A DNA stretch of 64,000 bases from Hormiphora californensis (taxonomy: Eukaryota > Ctenophora > Tentaculata > Cydippida > Pleurobrachiidae). The DNA is taken from contig CM035353.1 in the NCBI GenBank assembly GCA_020137815.1, positions 3,959,210 through 4,023,209 of the forward strand. The letters are read 5' to 3'. The translations under genes and the position numbers were made by a program. Below, piece after piece: positions 12,749 to 24,807 of the stretch. How positions within the stretch are numbered: the first letter of the stretch is position 1; every line of letters begins with the position of its first letter. The notes beneath the pieces were generated by a model. That model did not search any database and was not told where the DNA came from. It was given only the letters and a program-made list of their open reading frames with translations.

Positions 12749-13082
12749 TTCAATGCTCCTCATAAGCCCTTGACCACTCCAATCCCTGTTATGTGAACAG
12801 CAGTCATGTTTCTCTGGTCTGCTAAAAATATGTCGAATACTAAAACACGGAATGTTATAACAAAGGTTAAGAAATTGGGATATATAAACAAAGTACAAAA
12901 TTTAACTTAAATAGAACGTGTGGTCAGTTGGTGTAGCGAAAGAACTGCAGCAGTTCGTGTCACAACGAGAAGGTAATCGAGAGAGGTCAGAGGGGTGGAT
13001 TTATATTTCAGAATAGTGGATGGGGACGATGATGTGACTAAATCGGTGAGCAAATAAAACATAAACAACTAAAAAACAGACT

Positions 13083-14270
13083 TTACAAGTCGTCTCTACT
13101 CTTCCACTCCTTGATTTCACAAGCCAACCTCTCACAATCATAATCAAATAGGAAACAATCATCTTTGAACCACTGCACAAATGCATCAATGGTATCATCA
13201 GCAAGCTGTCCGTAATATTCAAACACATCTGCATACTGATCAGAGTCCTTCCTCGCATCGTTGATATTTGACTTCTTTTTGTTATCAATTTTGATGTCCG
13301 ATGCTCCAATTACATCCAAAAACATGGGAAATTCACACATATAATCCTCTGTTTTTAAGATATACTCATAGTTTTCTTTGCATGGCGCACACCGCTCAGT
13401 CATCTCGGACCAGTGCTCGTTCCGCCAGTGATCTGTTAGCAGATTTTTGATGAACTCTGGGAAAGTCGCCGAAACTGGATTAAGATAAGGGTTGGTAGAC
13501 CCATTCACATAAACACTTACACCTCTCTCATATGGGATTGTTTTAGACATCTCCTTGGCTTCGTTTAACATGTTGTCCCTTCTGCTATCTTCGAAGGATA
13601 TAAATCTATGATGCCGCACAATATCATTAAAAACGTGATCTCTATAGGGGTTCCCTGGTCCCAGAGCTTGGATTTTATCACGATACGCCGAGAGAACTCG
13701 ATCGAAAGGGTTTCGCACGGTTAACAGTTTAGGAGTTCCTGTAGGTGCTTTCTTTTTGTGAACTCCCTTCTCTCTCCATTCGCCTGCCCCAATATCGTCA
13801 CAGATGTTAGCACTAAAGTATGGCGGACAAAAGTGGGCCTCGGTAAAAGAACTGGCAGCTTTGAAAATGGGGCAATAAACAATCCCCTGCTTTCCTGTCT
13901 TGTCCAAAAACCATGTTTCACTTGGGACGGAGACTTGTCTGTATTGTTTCAGACTCTTACACCGCTCCTGGACAAATTTCCTGCGCTCTTTAATTAGTTC
14001 TAAAAATGTCTCAGAATCGGTGGAACAATTCGTTGGAGGGGGTTTTAACCGTGGTTCACACACCGGTTCCGAGATGGGTTCAGTGGGTAGTTGGGCGGGG
14101 TTAGTCGGTTCTAACACATCTTTTTGATGTACATTATTATAGCATATTGATTTCTTCACCGGTTCCGAGATAGGATGGTGAAGTAGGAGTGCCCCTAGAG
14201 TCATGACCACCATCGTGTAGACGATCAAGTAAAGAATCTTCGTCAGGGTGCCATGGGTAGTTTTTTTCAT
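13083..14270 (-). CDS. Golgi carbohydrate sulfotransferase (Sulfotransfer_2 family)
   Basis: A 395-residue protein in one exon. Members transfer sulfate from PAPS to glycan chains in the Golgi lumen. It has type II membrane topology: short basic N-terminus, one hydrophobic segment (about residues 10-30), a Pro-rich stem (about 33-85), then the catalytic domain. The PAPS 5'-phosphosulfate loop is CPIFKAASS (133-141) and the 3'-phosphate motif is TVRNPFDRVLSAYRDKI (184-200). Both are the diagnostic pattern of the HNK-1/chondroitin/dermatan 4-sulfotransferase group. The length is typical. Paired cysteines (CAPCKENY) and a C-terminal FDYDCERLACEI are present. The acceptor sugar cannot be told from sequence. 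The start is the first Met of the frame and fits the anchor. It stands alone between repeat-rich regions. Confidence 0.88.
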   Translation of the reverse strand: MKKTTHGTLTKILYLIVYTMVVMTLGALLLHHPISEPVKKSICYNNVHQKDVLEPTNPAQLPTEPISEPVCEPRLKPPPTNCSTDSETFLELIKERRKFVQERCKSLKQYRQVSVPSETWFLDKTGKQGIVYCPIFKAASSFTEAHFCPPYFSANICDDIGAGEWREKGVHKKKAPTGTPKLLTVRNPFDRVLSAYRDKIQALGPGNPYRDHVFNDIVRHHRFISFEDSRRDNMLNEAKEMSKTIPYERGVSVYVNGSTNPYLNPVSATFPEFIKNLLTDHWRNEHWSEMTERCAPCKENYEYILKTEDYMCEFPMFLDVIGASDIKIDNKKKSNINDARKDSDQYADVFEYYGQLADDTIDAFVQWFKDDCFLFDYDCERLACEIKEWKSRDDL

Positions 14271-14498
14271 CGCAATTGCAAGGATTGCACTCCTAAAAAG
14301 TAAGTAATGGTTTTAATGACAAACTGCTAGGCAGGGGTGGCGGAACCGGGAGGGGGGGGGGGTTTCATGGTGCTCTAAATGGTTTCCCTGCCACGAATGG
14401 GTGTAAAACTAATATAGCTAAGCTTCAAAACTGGATTTCATGACGAATTTTGCAAATTTTTGGCTAATGCGATGTTAGTTGTTATTATGGTATCCACA

Positions 14499-14575
14499 AT
14501 GGTTGCTATGGTAATCAAAGCAGTTGCTATGGTAACCAAGGCAGTTGCTATAGTAACCAAGGCAGTTGCTTAGGA
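14499..14575. repeat. Short minisatellite (~21-24 bp unit)
   Basis: Three to four units around GTTGCTATGGTAACCAAGGC. GTTGCTATGGTAAC resembles an RFX X-box half-site pair, but it is a tandem repeat ~230 bp upstream of the minus-strand sulfotransferase start and I do not claim function. Confidence 0.75.
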
Positions 14576-15737
14576 AACCCTAGTTGGTTACCAAGTGCTT
14601 CAAATTGAGTCACTCGCAACGGTGTGATAGTACAACGTGTATTTTCATACTTGGAAGACTTGCTATCACGTCATAGCATGGCTGCAGCGTACCAAAAGTG
14701 ATTTCTAAACCCGTGCGTGCTAAAAAGATCATCCGGGTGAATACCGAAGGCATTCACCTGGGCAGGGAAAAAATCAAACTTTTCAAGAAATACAACATAT
14801 TTCAAACAAAAAAGGTGGGTTGAAACAAAATTGAGTTGAAAAACATCCATGCTTTTTATGGCGGGCGGGGGATATCAGACAAATTTTCACCTGATGATAT
14901 TTATATAGCGGAGCTTAGGAGGGTAGTGTAAGATCTAAGTGTCTCTTGAGAGTTGAGCCTATCTGTAACCTAGACCTTCTCTTGACTGTGGCCTGGTCCC
15001 TAAACGCTCACACACTATAGTGTGAGCCTTTGGGTACTACTACATAGTTCATTCCATATCACTGCACCTCATGTGTGTTACAGTACATCACATGTCAACT
15101 CAACTCAGAGGCTGTATCGTCTACTGTGTAGTGTGTAGTCTATATCCTCCAAGTTCTAACCGCTATTCCCATAGTGGCAGAACAAAGTTCTAAACAAGTG
15201 TTTTGTGGGTAAAGATAAAAGCGCGTAAGAGAACAGATCAACTTCGCGACATCACACCATCACTTGCACAACCAGATACTCAGTACAAGGCTGTCTGGCG
15301 CCGCAGACCCTATCTAAGATTTGAGAATTAAATCGGGGTCTAGCGCCGCCAGACAGGTACAAGGGTGATACCGGGAGAGCAAGATCTAAACATGAACTCC
15401 ATACGGTACTCTAGAGTGCTCTAACAAGCACAGTTATCTCACAGCTTAAATATTAAACCACAATGGCTTCGCATTCAGACTCCGAGGTACTGCTAGCCCA
15501 ATAACCTCCAACTTGCGCCAAACATGATGACATCTCAATCCTCGCTATCACTATCACAATCATAACAAGAATAAATGCATTATGTTTCATAATGCTATGT
15601 TTCCCCGCCAACCTTTCATCCCTAACATGAAGTCGGACAGACATTTCGGATGATTTATAGATCAAGCAAATAGTAAAGTCCAATTTTTTATTTAAGCGAC
15701 AGGCCGCTGCGCATCAAAATGCAGCGCTTGAAATCGA

Positions 15738-15850
15738 TTTCCGGTTCCTGATAAGCTAGCGACTTTTTCTTGGTGCCATTGGAAAGATAAAAATTTTATC
15801 TTTCCAACGCAACCAAGATCAAGTCTTTATCTTATCAGGAACCGGAGATA
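15738..15850. repeat. CCGGTTCCTGATAAG inverted repeat
   Basis: Ends CCGGTTCCTGATAAG and CTTATCAGGAACCGG are inverted, with inner TGGAAAGATAAAA / TTTTATCTTTCCA. A diverged relative lies at 20880-20995 (GTTCCTGATAAGATAGAGAC to CTTATCTGGAACCGGAG). A dispersed family. Confidence 0.75.
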
Positions 15851-17594
15851 TGGCCAATTAACTAATTAAAAAATTCGACTATATAGAACAAATCCTTGTG
15901 TTTTAGTTGCACTAAATTGCGCGCCACATTGCGGAATTGCGCGCCACACATTTCCTGAAAACTTGTCAATGAAGTGGTTTATGAAGGAGCAGGTTTTTGT
16001 TGTGTGCGCGGCTCTAGTTGCTACATGTTGCCCCTCGCAACCTGAAACGGGACAAGAGAGCTGACTTGCTACACATAGTCACTATATCCGTTTAGATTTC
16101 TAAACCCCTATGCCTTTTTGCAAAAGGCATCCGGGTGAAGGCCTTCGGCCTTCACCCGGGCGGGGAAAAAATGCATCTCAGTATCTCACAATCACATGAC
16201 ATCATGTAAAATAATAATTCTTACCCCCATCACATGCAGCGGGGGGAACTCAGAAATGAGTTCTTCGTGCCAGCTGAGCTCTTCAAGCTCAGTCCCGTTG
16301 CCGTGGACCTGGTTGGCTGATGGTCCAGTGATTACGGTCAAATCACACCGGCTCTCTCCCCAAGTACGGGGAGTAAATTTTGCCAGAGACCTTGCCGGAC
16401 TCAAATATGGCACCGAGCTCTTGCAGTGAAACTATACCAGTTGAACTGATAACCTCACCCCCGCCAGTAACTTTGTTACACATGGCACCGAGCTCTTGCA
16501 GTGCAACTGATCCCAGTTGAACTGATAATCTCACTTGAAATAGGGTCTATCCCTAGGTTGAGTAAACGGAATTTATTAAATTAAATCCCAGTTACTAAGC
16601 CTACTTAATCGCGGTCGCTGATGACCATTATGAATCAGCACATAACCTCCATGATAACAATGGCTAGACTACCGGGACATTGCCGAGAATATTCTCACTC
16701 CCGACCAAACACTCGACCTGATAAAACTCACCTAACTTACAGCCAGATGCAACCACCCCTAACCATCCTGACCTGAAACAGGTAACAGAGTCGAGACTGT
16801 TACCTAGGAGGGACTACACACATGCACATCTACCTTAGGACCCGCGAGTAATGGGGCAGGTCTGGGCCCACTCGGCCACCCCGCCTCCTTAGGCAAGTAT
16901 TAAATTCGCAAAATGCACACCACTGGGGGCTGATACTTGCGCAATGCCTCACAGTGTTACTTTAAGTGTAGACACTTAACCGTGCAATATAAGTCTAAGA
17001 AATTAGACTTTTCATGACCTCCTGGCTGTATGCAGATCTGTGTACTAGCGGTATCGACCCAAGGCCTAGAGTGTGATAAGATTTGTCAACCGACACAGGC
17101 CTAACGGGCTGTGAGTTATCGCTAGTGACAAATTCGGAAGACCCACCTACTTCTACAGCTCCTTGCAGCAGTAGTAACCGAAGACCAGCCAGGGAGGCAG
17201 GTAAATTTCACCCATTGTCCTAACATACAAGACACGCTGGTCTCTATTAAGCCGTGAATCAAAACTCTTCTTGTGGTGCCGGAACAGTTCGAGGGAAATG
17301 TGGAGCTTGCTCTGCAGAACACCAGGACTGAACCGGAGAACACCAACACTGTCCCTTTGTGTGGAGGGTAGTGGCGTGGAGTGATTATAATGGAGGTCGG
17401 CTGTCGACCTATGATGGGGCAGCACAGTGGGCGGAATGATGGGAGGTGCTAAACACACACACACCCCCATCACATACCACTCACGAGCACCAATGAAACC
17501 CAACAGCGGCGACCAATCCTCAGCCCGAGGAAGCCCACGTGGTAAACCAATATAGGCCAACCAAAGACGGAATGCTAACATATGCATACAGCAT

Positions 17595-17698
<104 letters not shown>

Positions 17699-18501
17699 GA
17701 TCACGCATAGATAGGGACAGGATATGCCATGGTCCTAGTAATTTTTCATGATATGTATACATATAATATGTTTGTTTAGTGGCAGCCCTGTCCACAGAAT
17801 GTACAGGGAAAGCCCAAGAATCGTACCCCACTTTTTACCCGTTGCCATGATAAGAGCGATCTGGTGTCCGACAGGCTTCTATTATAGCAGTGCCCCGTAC
17901 CAATTTACACTCGGAAAACCATACAAATATTTGTCAGGCACTGACTGTACATCGCGGCCTCACGTACTACGCGGCCTCACGTAGCCGGTAGCCGCACCGG
18001 GCTGAAGGAGAGGACGGCCTTGTATATGAGACCAACAAATCTATGAAAAGCCCACTAATCGGGTTATGGTCACGTGATCTCTCATTCTCTCCAATAGGCG
18101 TTTAGCACGTTGACCAATCAGCGGTTAGCACGTATGCCCTCTTTTCTCGCATCTCGACCTCCCGATTACTCGGTATTCTCTTTTCTTTCTCCCCTTAGTT
18201 AATGTAACTGAATAGCTAAAATCTAAATTTGCCCTTTGGCTATAAACATATCTTGATAAGGTTAGACCATTGCCATACCGATTGCCTAGTATAATGGTCC
18301 CTACGTTATTGTAACAACTAAATAATAGCAGCGATACCTATAATCGCCCTATGATCAGTAGGTCAGCTATTTTCTTGAAGGAATGGGCAATGGCCTTCCC
18401 TGTCAAAAATATGGTGCCACGTACGTACTATTTATCTCTTCTCTTTTTACATATAATCACGGCCGGCATACCAGTGCCCCCTAATGGATCATGGACCCAG
18501 A

Positions 18502-18750
18502 GATACCTTACTCTCGTTAATTAAGCTCGCATATTTCAAGAAACTTTTAAATAAGAAACTTTTTTTCTAGGAAACTACAGGTGTTAGCAATCCAAAAACA
18601 AAAAGAATTTCTCCTTTATCAAGCAACTAAACAAGTTAGGGGTGTTCTGTTTTGTTGTGGCGTCCCTGAATTGTGTAATTTACATTTTAAAAGTTTCTTA
18701 TAAAAAAGTTTCTTACTAAAGCGTTTCTTAAAAAACGAGAGTAAGGTATA
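18502..18750. mobile_element. Inverted-repeat element
   Basis: Terminal inverted repeats GATACCTTACTCTCGTT / AACGAGAGTAAGGTAT. Subterminal AAGAAACTTTTAAATAAGAAAC on the left is matched by GTTTCTTATAAAAAAGTTTC on the right. ~250 bp, non-coding, MITE-like. Confidence 0.75.
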
Positions 18751-18810
18751 CTGAAAGAGAAACAAGTAGAAGCACGAGATCCTACTAGAGATCGTGTGCC
18801 CTACAGAACT

Positions 18811-19150
18811 AAAGACGGCTCTAAAACAAACTAACTCAATAATTCAATACACATAACAATAGCAATTGTATACATATCGACACTCCTTTTAGCGAGTAAT
18901 TAAACGGGGAAATAAATGGGGAAAGAGAATCGTTTGAACTTCATTCAAACACATCGTGATTTCCCGTAACTCAATGTGTAAGGGTCCTGAATCGCGTCAA
19001 AAAAGTTAAGACTGTAAAAAATACGACATTTTTCACCGTAGTACTATACCCCAAATCTTATCCAATCGACATGAAACTTGGTCAGTTATACCTATGTGCC
19101 AGGGGTTCCCAGGAAACGGATTGGCAAGATGAGAGCTGGCTGGAGTTCTT
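18811..19150 (+). repeat. Dispersed repeat family X, copy 1
   Basis: Shares a long collinear match with 29747-30020: ACGGCTCTAAA, GGGGAAAGAGAATCGTTTGA, GATTTCCCGTAACTCAATGT, TATCCAATCGA, AACGGATTGGCAAGATGAGA. The copies are direct, with substitutions and small indels. No open frame is conserved. Class unknown. Confidence 0.8.
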
Positions 19151-19205
19151 AAAACGAGCTAGCCCTCAACCCCACTGTGAAAAATGAGGCCTTTTTAATT
19201 TTTTT

Positions 19206-19693
19206 GCGGGCGCCTGTTACGTTCTGGGTGTTTCGTGGCCTGTTTTTTTACTGGTGGGCGCTGCCAAAAAGTTGATTCACTAAACTGGCTCTAACCGCTA
19301 AACCACTCAAACGTTTTGGCTAATTCAAAGTTTAACTGGTAGTAAATTTCAAGGCCTAACCCCAGCCCAAACCCCAACCCTAACCCTAACCCTAAAACCC
19401 GTTTGTCAGCACTCACGAAACACCCAGATTTCAACGCTGGTTGGCATACGTTGCAGGCCCTCGGTGTTTTGGGAGTGCTGACAAACGGTTTTTTAGGGTT
19501 AGGGCTAAAGTAGGGTTAGGGTTAGGGTTGGGGTTTGGGTTGGGGTTAGGCCTTGACATTCCCTACCAGATAAACTTTGAATCAGCCAAAACGGTTGAGT
19601 GGTTTGGCGGTTAGAGCCATTTTAGTGAATCAACATTTTTGGCAGTGCGGACCTGTAAACAGGCCTCCAAACACCCAGATCGTAACGGCGCCC
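19206..19693. mobile_element. Palindromic element with inverted telomere-like arrays (1)
   Basis: The ends GGGCGCCTGTTACG and CGTAACGGCGCCC are inverted. Within the arms a CCCTAA-like run (about 19354-19400) faces a TTAGGG-like run (about 19490-19550), including degenerate CCCAA/TTGGG units. The arms are similar but diverged (GGCTCTAACCGCTAAACCAC versus GTGGTTTGGCGGTTAGAGCC). Too degenerate and too internal to be a chromosome end. Confidence 0.8.
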
Positions 19694-19794
19694 AACAACG
19701 CTGGCCCGGGCGCGATTATAATCTGGGTGCCTTGCAGCCTGTTTACAGGTGCGCGCTACCAAAATAGTATACTTAGACCGACTTTTTTCAGACG

Positions 19795-20357
19795 GCTATA
19801 GCCATGGAACCACATGGCCGATTTGAGTAAACTAAACGGTATCAGTTAGAGAATCGATAGCCCTAACCGATAACCCCAAACCAAACCCTAACCAGACCCT
19901 AACGGATAGCCCTAACCCGTCGCGCGCGCCAAAACTACGAATTGTTAGCAATGAAAGGCACCCAGATTTTAACGTTTTCCGTTTTGGGTGGAAACCGCAA
20001 ATTCGATTCGACTTTTTTAAATTAGCGCGCGCTGATCTTTTTCCGCTGCATTTAAATGTAACACGCGAAAAATGGTCTGATGAGCGCTGCCGCGATTTAG
20101 CTCTTTTTAACGCGCGCTCCATAAACTTCAGTTTCGGCAAAATCGAAACTTCGCAAAAAAAGGGGGCCAGCGGGAAAACGTTAAAATCTGGGTGCCTTTC
20201 ATTGCTAACAATTCGTAGTTTTGGCGCGCGCGACGGGTTAGGGCTATCCGTTAGGGTATGGTTAGGGTTTGGTTTGGGGTTATCGGTTAGGGCTATCGAT
20301 TCTCTAACTGATACCGTTTAGTTTACTCAAATCGGCCATGTGGTTCCATGGCTATGG
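19795..20357. mobile_element. Palindromic element with inverted telomere-like arrays (2)
   Basis: Arms of ~185 bp run from GCCATGGAACCACATGGCCG inward to GCAATGAAAGGCACCCAG and are mirrored at 20171-20357. Each arm carries degenerate CCCTAA-like units (CCCTAACCGATAACCCCAAA). The locus at 28866-29060 is a reverse-complement relative of both flanks without this palindrome, so it appears to be an insertion. Flanking GGCTAT on both sides may be part of a target duplication. Confidence 0.82.
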
Positions 20358-21698
20358 AGGCGAGACACTGTGTTGAGACGCGCACAATGCGACGCGCATG
20401 CGACGCGCATTTTGGCATTGCGACGCGCACCCTGTTTTGAATTTCGAGTAAAACTGCCAAAAAAGTTGAAAAAATTTTGTCTCCAAAAGTTTCAAAATCT
20501 TTTTTGTTTGGAATGCGCTGCAGCCCCCTCATGCGCGCACCCCCGCAACGAGGGGACTGGAGGGAATGCCGCGCGCGCGTTTGGCCTGATCCCGGCTGGG
20601 TCGAAGATAACTTTGCGGTCGAAAAAACGGCGGTGCTTATAACTTTGGCTCCTGAAGTCCGTTTGACTTGATTCTTTCACCAGTTGTTAGATCTGACGAT
20701 TATCTACCTTGCTGTTTTTAAGAGAAGTTAATTGGACTTAAGGAGGCTGAGCAATAGCCGTTGAAAGATGGGTTGTTTTCAAAAAGTGACGTCATAGATT
20801 CTTGCAGGGACACCTTTTTAAAAATTTCATTCAAATTTTGATTTTACCGCACTCGATTTTGCGGAGTTTGGTTCATATCTCCTGTTCCTGATAAGATAGA
20901 GACCTGAAACCGGTTGCATTTGAAAGCTGTTATCTTCCTCTTTCCAACGCTACCAAAACGATTTCTGTACCTTATCTGGAACCGGAGATATGATTGATTA
21001 TGTATTCCCCCCTAGCGCGGTATTCCCTCCAGGCCCCTTATATTATATTATAAGGGGCCTGCAACGTATGCCAACTTTTTTGTTTGACTTACGGCATGCT
21101 TGCGGACGAAAATAAGTTGGATAACGGTGGAGTAAAATCCCTTTTATGGTCAAATTTTGACTTTTTTGGCAATAACTCTGTCATTTCTTGTCCACATCGC
21201 ACAATCTTAGGCTCGTTGGGAAGAGAGTATCGAGGACTTTCCAATGATTAAACGGTCAATAAAGTCAGGGCTAAATCTCTGAGGCTGTGTTTAAAAAAGG
21301 CGTGTTTTGAAGCTTTCTGTGTAATTTTTTCGCCATTGTAGCGCTGATTTTGATGTCCTGAGCTGTAGTCAAGCTTTCAATTTGAAGGAGCTCAATGCAA
21401 AATTTTCAAAAACGTCTCTACCAAACCTATTGCGTAGCAGATAGACAACCATACGTTTTTGAGTTAATTAGATATGTTAAAGTCGAACGCTGATTTACCA
21501 GCGTGCTCAAGGGAATTGAATAAACCAAAACCCAAATACATTTCCGTCTTCTCCAGCTGTACAAGTGTCCTGATTGGTAAAATATTTCTGTGAATCATCT
21601 GGCACGAGATAAACCTGAGATTTGTTGATAGCAAGTGATCAATGTTAGATTTATAAGATTAACAAGATTTACAAATAAGTTTCAGTTACAATACAGGA

Positions 21699-22366
21699 GG
21701 TATAAACTCTTGCCAGTGGCGCGTTATTTCAGATACCTTTCTCCCAGCGCGCCGCTGGGAGAAGGTAGCTGTAGTTTATCCGCCACTGGCGGATAAACTG
21801 GTTTAAATCACGACGACGATCCCGAGGCGTAGCCGAGGGAGAGGCGGAGGGGTTTAAACCTATAACGCGTCTGTGGCAAGAGTTTATAGGTTATATACCC
21901 TGCTTTAGTTGTTTGTTACAAGTATTACACACTAACAAGAGAGAGCACACTAATCAAAACACACAAAGAGAACTGAGAAACAGTCAAAAACATCTCTCAA
22001 TTGAGTGTACATTGTTTGGTAACAGTTACTAAGGAGAGAGAGAGAAAGAAATAACAAGATATGGGGCATGCCAGACATAACACAGAGGAATTGAGATAGT
22101 GAAACAAAAGGGAAGATAAAGAGAGAGTAATTGACGGAATGTGTTGTTTCTTTCTCTCCAATTTAGTGTGTAACTCTTCCAAACAGTGTTCCCTCTGTAT
22201 TTCAGTAAGAACTGATCATTTACACACACTTTGAATGTAACATAGAAGTTAAAAATAAATAACCTGCCAGTGGGAAATAATCTGCCGCTGGACTGGCTGG
22301 TTATCGAGAGCGCGCTAGTGGGACTTCTCGCAACTGGCGCATTATTTAAGTTAGCAGGGTATATAC
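21699..22366 (+). mobile_element. ~670-bp non-autonomous element, copy 1
   Basis: About 85-90% similar by eye to 39270-39929. The left ~200 bp is palindromic (GGTATAAACTCTTGCCAG ... GGCAAGAGTTTATA) around GGATAAACTGGTTTAAATC. The rest has terminal inverted repeats TATATACCCTGCT / AGCAGGGTATATA. No transposase reading frame survives. Both copies share the composite structure, so it moves as a unit. Confidence 0.85.
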
Positions 22367-22439
22367 TATCATAACAACGCACTCAGCAAAAGCATCCGCG
22401 TGGGCAATGATGTGGCATGAAAATGTGAAGGAGTGAGGT

Positions 22440-22937
22440 GAGGGAAGAAACCTAACTACCTTCCGTGAATAGGGCCACAAGAGAGTTGTCGCGGGGGCTG
22501 GAGTATCCTCTTACTGGGGGTAGATCAGGGATAATCGCAAGGAACTCCCCAAGCTTAATCTTCACGATCTCGACAGCCAGGGAAGAAACCTAACTACCTT
22601 CCGTGAGTAGGGCCACAAGAGAGTTGTCGCGGGGGCTGGAGTATCCTCTTACTGGGGGTAGATCAGGGATAATCGCAAGGAACTCCCCAAGCTGAATCTT
22701 CACGATCTCGACAGCCACATCTACTTCACTCCCTTGGTTGAGGTCCTCCAGGATTGCATCATAGTGTTCAAGTAGTTGAGTAAGGCAGCTACGTCCTCAT
22801 CTGAATCCGTGTTGTTCGTTGTTTAGAATACCTTGCCACTCAACAAGTTCAGTTATCTCCTTGCGCACCACTCGTTCGAAGGTTTTGGTCACGTGGCTGG
22901 TCAGTGCTACCGGTCGGTAGTTCTCAGCTATACTTAG
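22440..22937 (-). mobile_element. LINE reverse transcriptase, displaced middle segment
   Basis: On the minus strand from 22935: AENYRPVALTSHVTKTFERV, then RKEITELVEWQGILNNEQHG. This is the NYRPVxL start of the fingers/palm region of a CR1/jockey-type reverse transcriptase. Further down the frame degrades and a ~136-bp segment is tandemly duplicated (22442-22577 and 22578-22713). The segment belongs between the two RT parts at 23324-24105 but lies beyond them. Confidence 0.75.
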
Positions 22938-22939
22938 GG

Positions 22940-23231
22940 GAAACTCTAACTAAATGGCATCCCATTAATGGGATCCCATCAACAGTAAAACTCTAACTGA
23001 TAATGGACCACAGTGATGACTGATGGTTCTTTCTCTGTATTCTCTCTGTAGGCAGTAGGTACATCTATGTATTGCCTACAGAGAGAATACAGAGAAAGAA
23101 CTATAGGGCATGCCCGGGCACGGGCGCGCACACAGATAGAATACAGAGAAAGAACCATCAATGTGTTCCATTATCAGTTAGAGTTTTACTGTTGATGGGA
23201 TCCCATTAATGGGATGCCATTCAGTTAGAGT
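22940..23231. mobile_element. Nested hairpin element inside the LINE
   Basis: Outer arms AACTCTAACTAAATGGCATC / GATGCCATTCAGTTAGAGT and GGGATCCCATCAACAGTAAA mirrored. An inner hairpin is built from GGTTCTTTCTCTGTATTCTC with a GTAGGCAGTAGGTACATCTA loop region. It separates two LINE segments. Confidence 0.8.
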
Positions 23232-23323
23232 ATCCCATTACAAGTTTACAATAAAAGTTTTAGTGTACACAACAGGCCTTCCCTTAGTGGGTCCACCTAA
23301 ATAAATTAAACACATATCACCTC

Positions 23324-24105
23324 TCAGCCACTCTCAGACATGAACAGCACATTGAGGGGAAATATCATTGGGAAGTGATGGATAGCCTCTGACAGGGGGA
23401 CGGTCATAAAGCCTGTCAAGTAATTGCCCAGGGATGATTTGAATTGACCTAAGCTTCCGCAAGAGTTAACGGCCGCTGGCAACCTGTTCCACAGGTGAGC
23501 AGCTCTCGGTCCGAAGGAAGAATGGTACTGATTCGCTCTCCAGGTCTCAGCCCGATATGGAAACACTGGTGGGACAAACCTCATACCCAGCCTTGCACTG
23601 TGTTGGAACACAAGATTTGCAGAATTCGGAACAAACCCATGGATCGTCTTCCACACATGTATCAACATGTAACGTTGTCTCCTACGTTGAAGAGACATCA
23701 GGTTGAGAACTTTTAATCTCTCCCAATAGTCGAGATTCTGCATTCCATCAAGTCTTCTAGTAAAACACCTCAATGTTACCCGCTGCCACAGAGGGATCAA
23801 TAGCCGCCGGATTGCTGAAGACGCTAGCAAACTTTTGTTTCCTTTCTTGAAGATAGGGGCTATCTGCTGTCTCTTCAACTCCTCCGGAATACTTCCCTCA
23901 GCAAAGGATTCTGTCTACAGTCTCCATAGGGGGTAGGCTAAATAGCTTCGAAATTCCCTTAATATGAGAGCTGGAATTCCATCTTTGGGTGACGCTGAGT
24001 GTGGTTTCAATTCTGCAAGCGCTTCCTCAATATCTGCCGGTGTGAAGGTAATGTCGGTCAGCTCCTCTGTCTGCTCCTCGATACCTAGAAGGGCGTCCTC
24101 TACCT
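23324..24105 (-). pseudogene. LINE reverse transcriptase fragments (CR1/jockey-like), deleted
   Basis: Minus-strand reading gives the region before the RT (FTPADIEEALAELKPHSASP, KDGIPALILREF), then EELKRQQIAPIFKKGNKS, then a jump straight to the C-terminal RT/thumb region (CFTRRLDGMQNLDYWERLKV, LNLMSLQRRRQRYMLIHVWK, GPRAAHLWNRLPAAVNS). The catalytic palm with YxDD is absent. A stop and at least one frame change are present between 23880 and 24105. A dead element. Confidence 0.82.
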
Positions 24106-24807
24106 TTACCTGAGATGGATCGCTGAATACCTTGACGTACTGGGTCTGGAGGATCTCGGCCTTTTCCAGGGGTCATCAGTAAGGGCTCCACTCGGCGTTA
24201 ATAGGGGTCCGATGTTTGAGTGTGTTTTCCTCTTCCCTTGGGTCATAGGAAAACTGAACTTCCTCTCACTAGACCCGCTAGGGGGTGGTTCAGCCTCTCC
24301 GTCAGTTCCAGATAAGGTTTCAACTTTGAAGTTCTTAATACATCCGAAACAAACCCACACGAAGCCCGGCACGGTCAGGGCTTGGTGGGACATTACCTGG
24401 TCACAGTTGTGACTACCACCTCCACAGCTTGCACATCGAAGTTTCGGCGTGGATCCTCTTTCTAGCGTGTATTGCTGGTTACATGCTGAGCATTGTTGAG
24501 GAAACATTCCCTCGATAGCCATTATTATCCAGTCAACTAGATTTTCTCGTGACCTGTACATAGGCTGGCCTGCATCGTTTAGAGGTTTACCTCCAAGGAA
24601 CTCAGTAGTTGCATGGAGGGTTTCGTCCTTGGCCTTCAACAAGTTTTTCACGTTGGTGTTGCACTTAACTTTGACGTTGTAGGCCTTCAGCAAACCTTTC
24701 ACCTCACTGCTGGCATCAGGATGTACTCGCAGCTTCTCCATAACAGCATCATTCTGTTTGTTTTCCTCCTCCTTGGTCGTCGTGACTATCAATCCAGTAG
24801 GCGACAT
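24106..24807 (-). pseudogene. LINE ORF1-like protein with Cys-rich zinc-binding module, fused to a pre-RT segment
   Basis: Starting at Met 24807 (MSPTGLIVTTTK). The N-terminal half is helical. Then follows CSACNQQYTLERG ... CASCGGGSHNCDQV ... WVCFGCI, a PHD/RING-like Cys-His array common in ORF1 of CR1/L2-type LINEs. The final stretch (NIGPLLTPSGALTDDP) is typical of the residues just before a reverse transcriptase, so the endonuclease seems deleted. The frame is lost after TDDP; the other frame continues LEKAEILQTQYVKVFSDPSQ. Confidence 0.65.

Noticed and set aside
15453-15683. 76-codon minus-strand frame with a hydrophobic segment (MKHNAFILVMIVIVIA)
   Set aside because: A short secreted peptide is conceivable, but there is no homology, splice or promoter support, and the region is repeat-rich.
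19354-19550. Chromosome end or fusion of telomeres
   Set aside because: The TTAGGG-like units are few, degenerate and confined to the arms of a palindromic repeat flanked by ordinary sequence.
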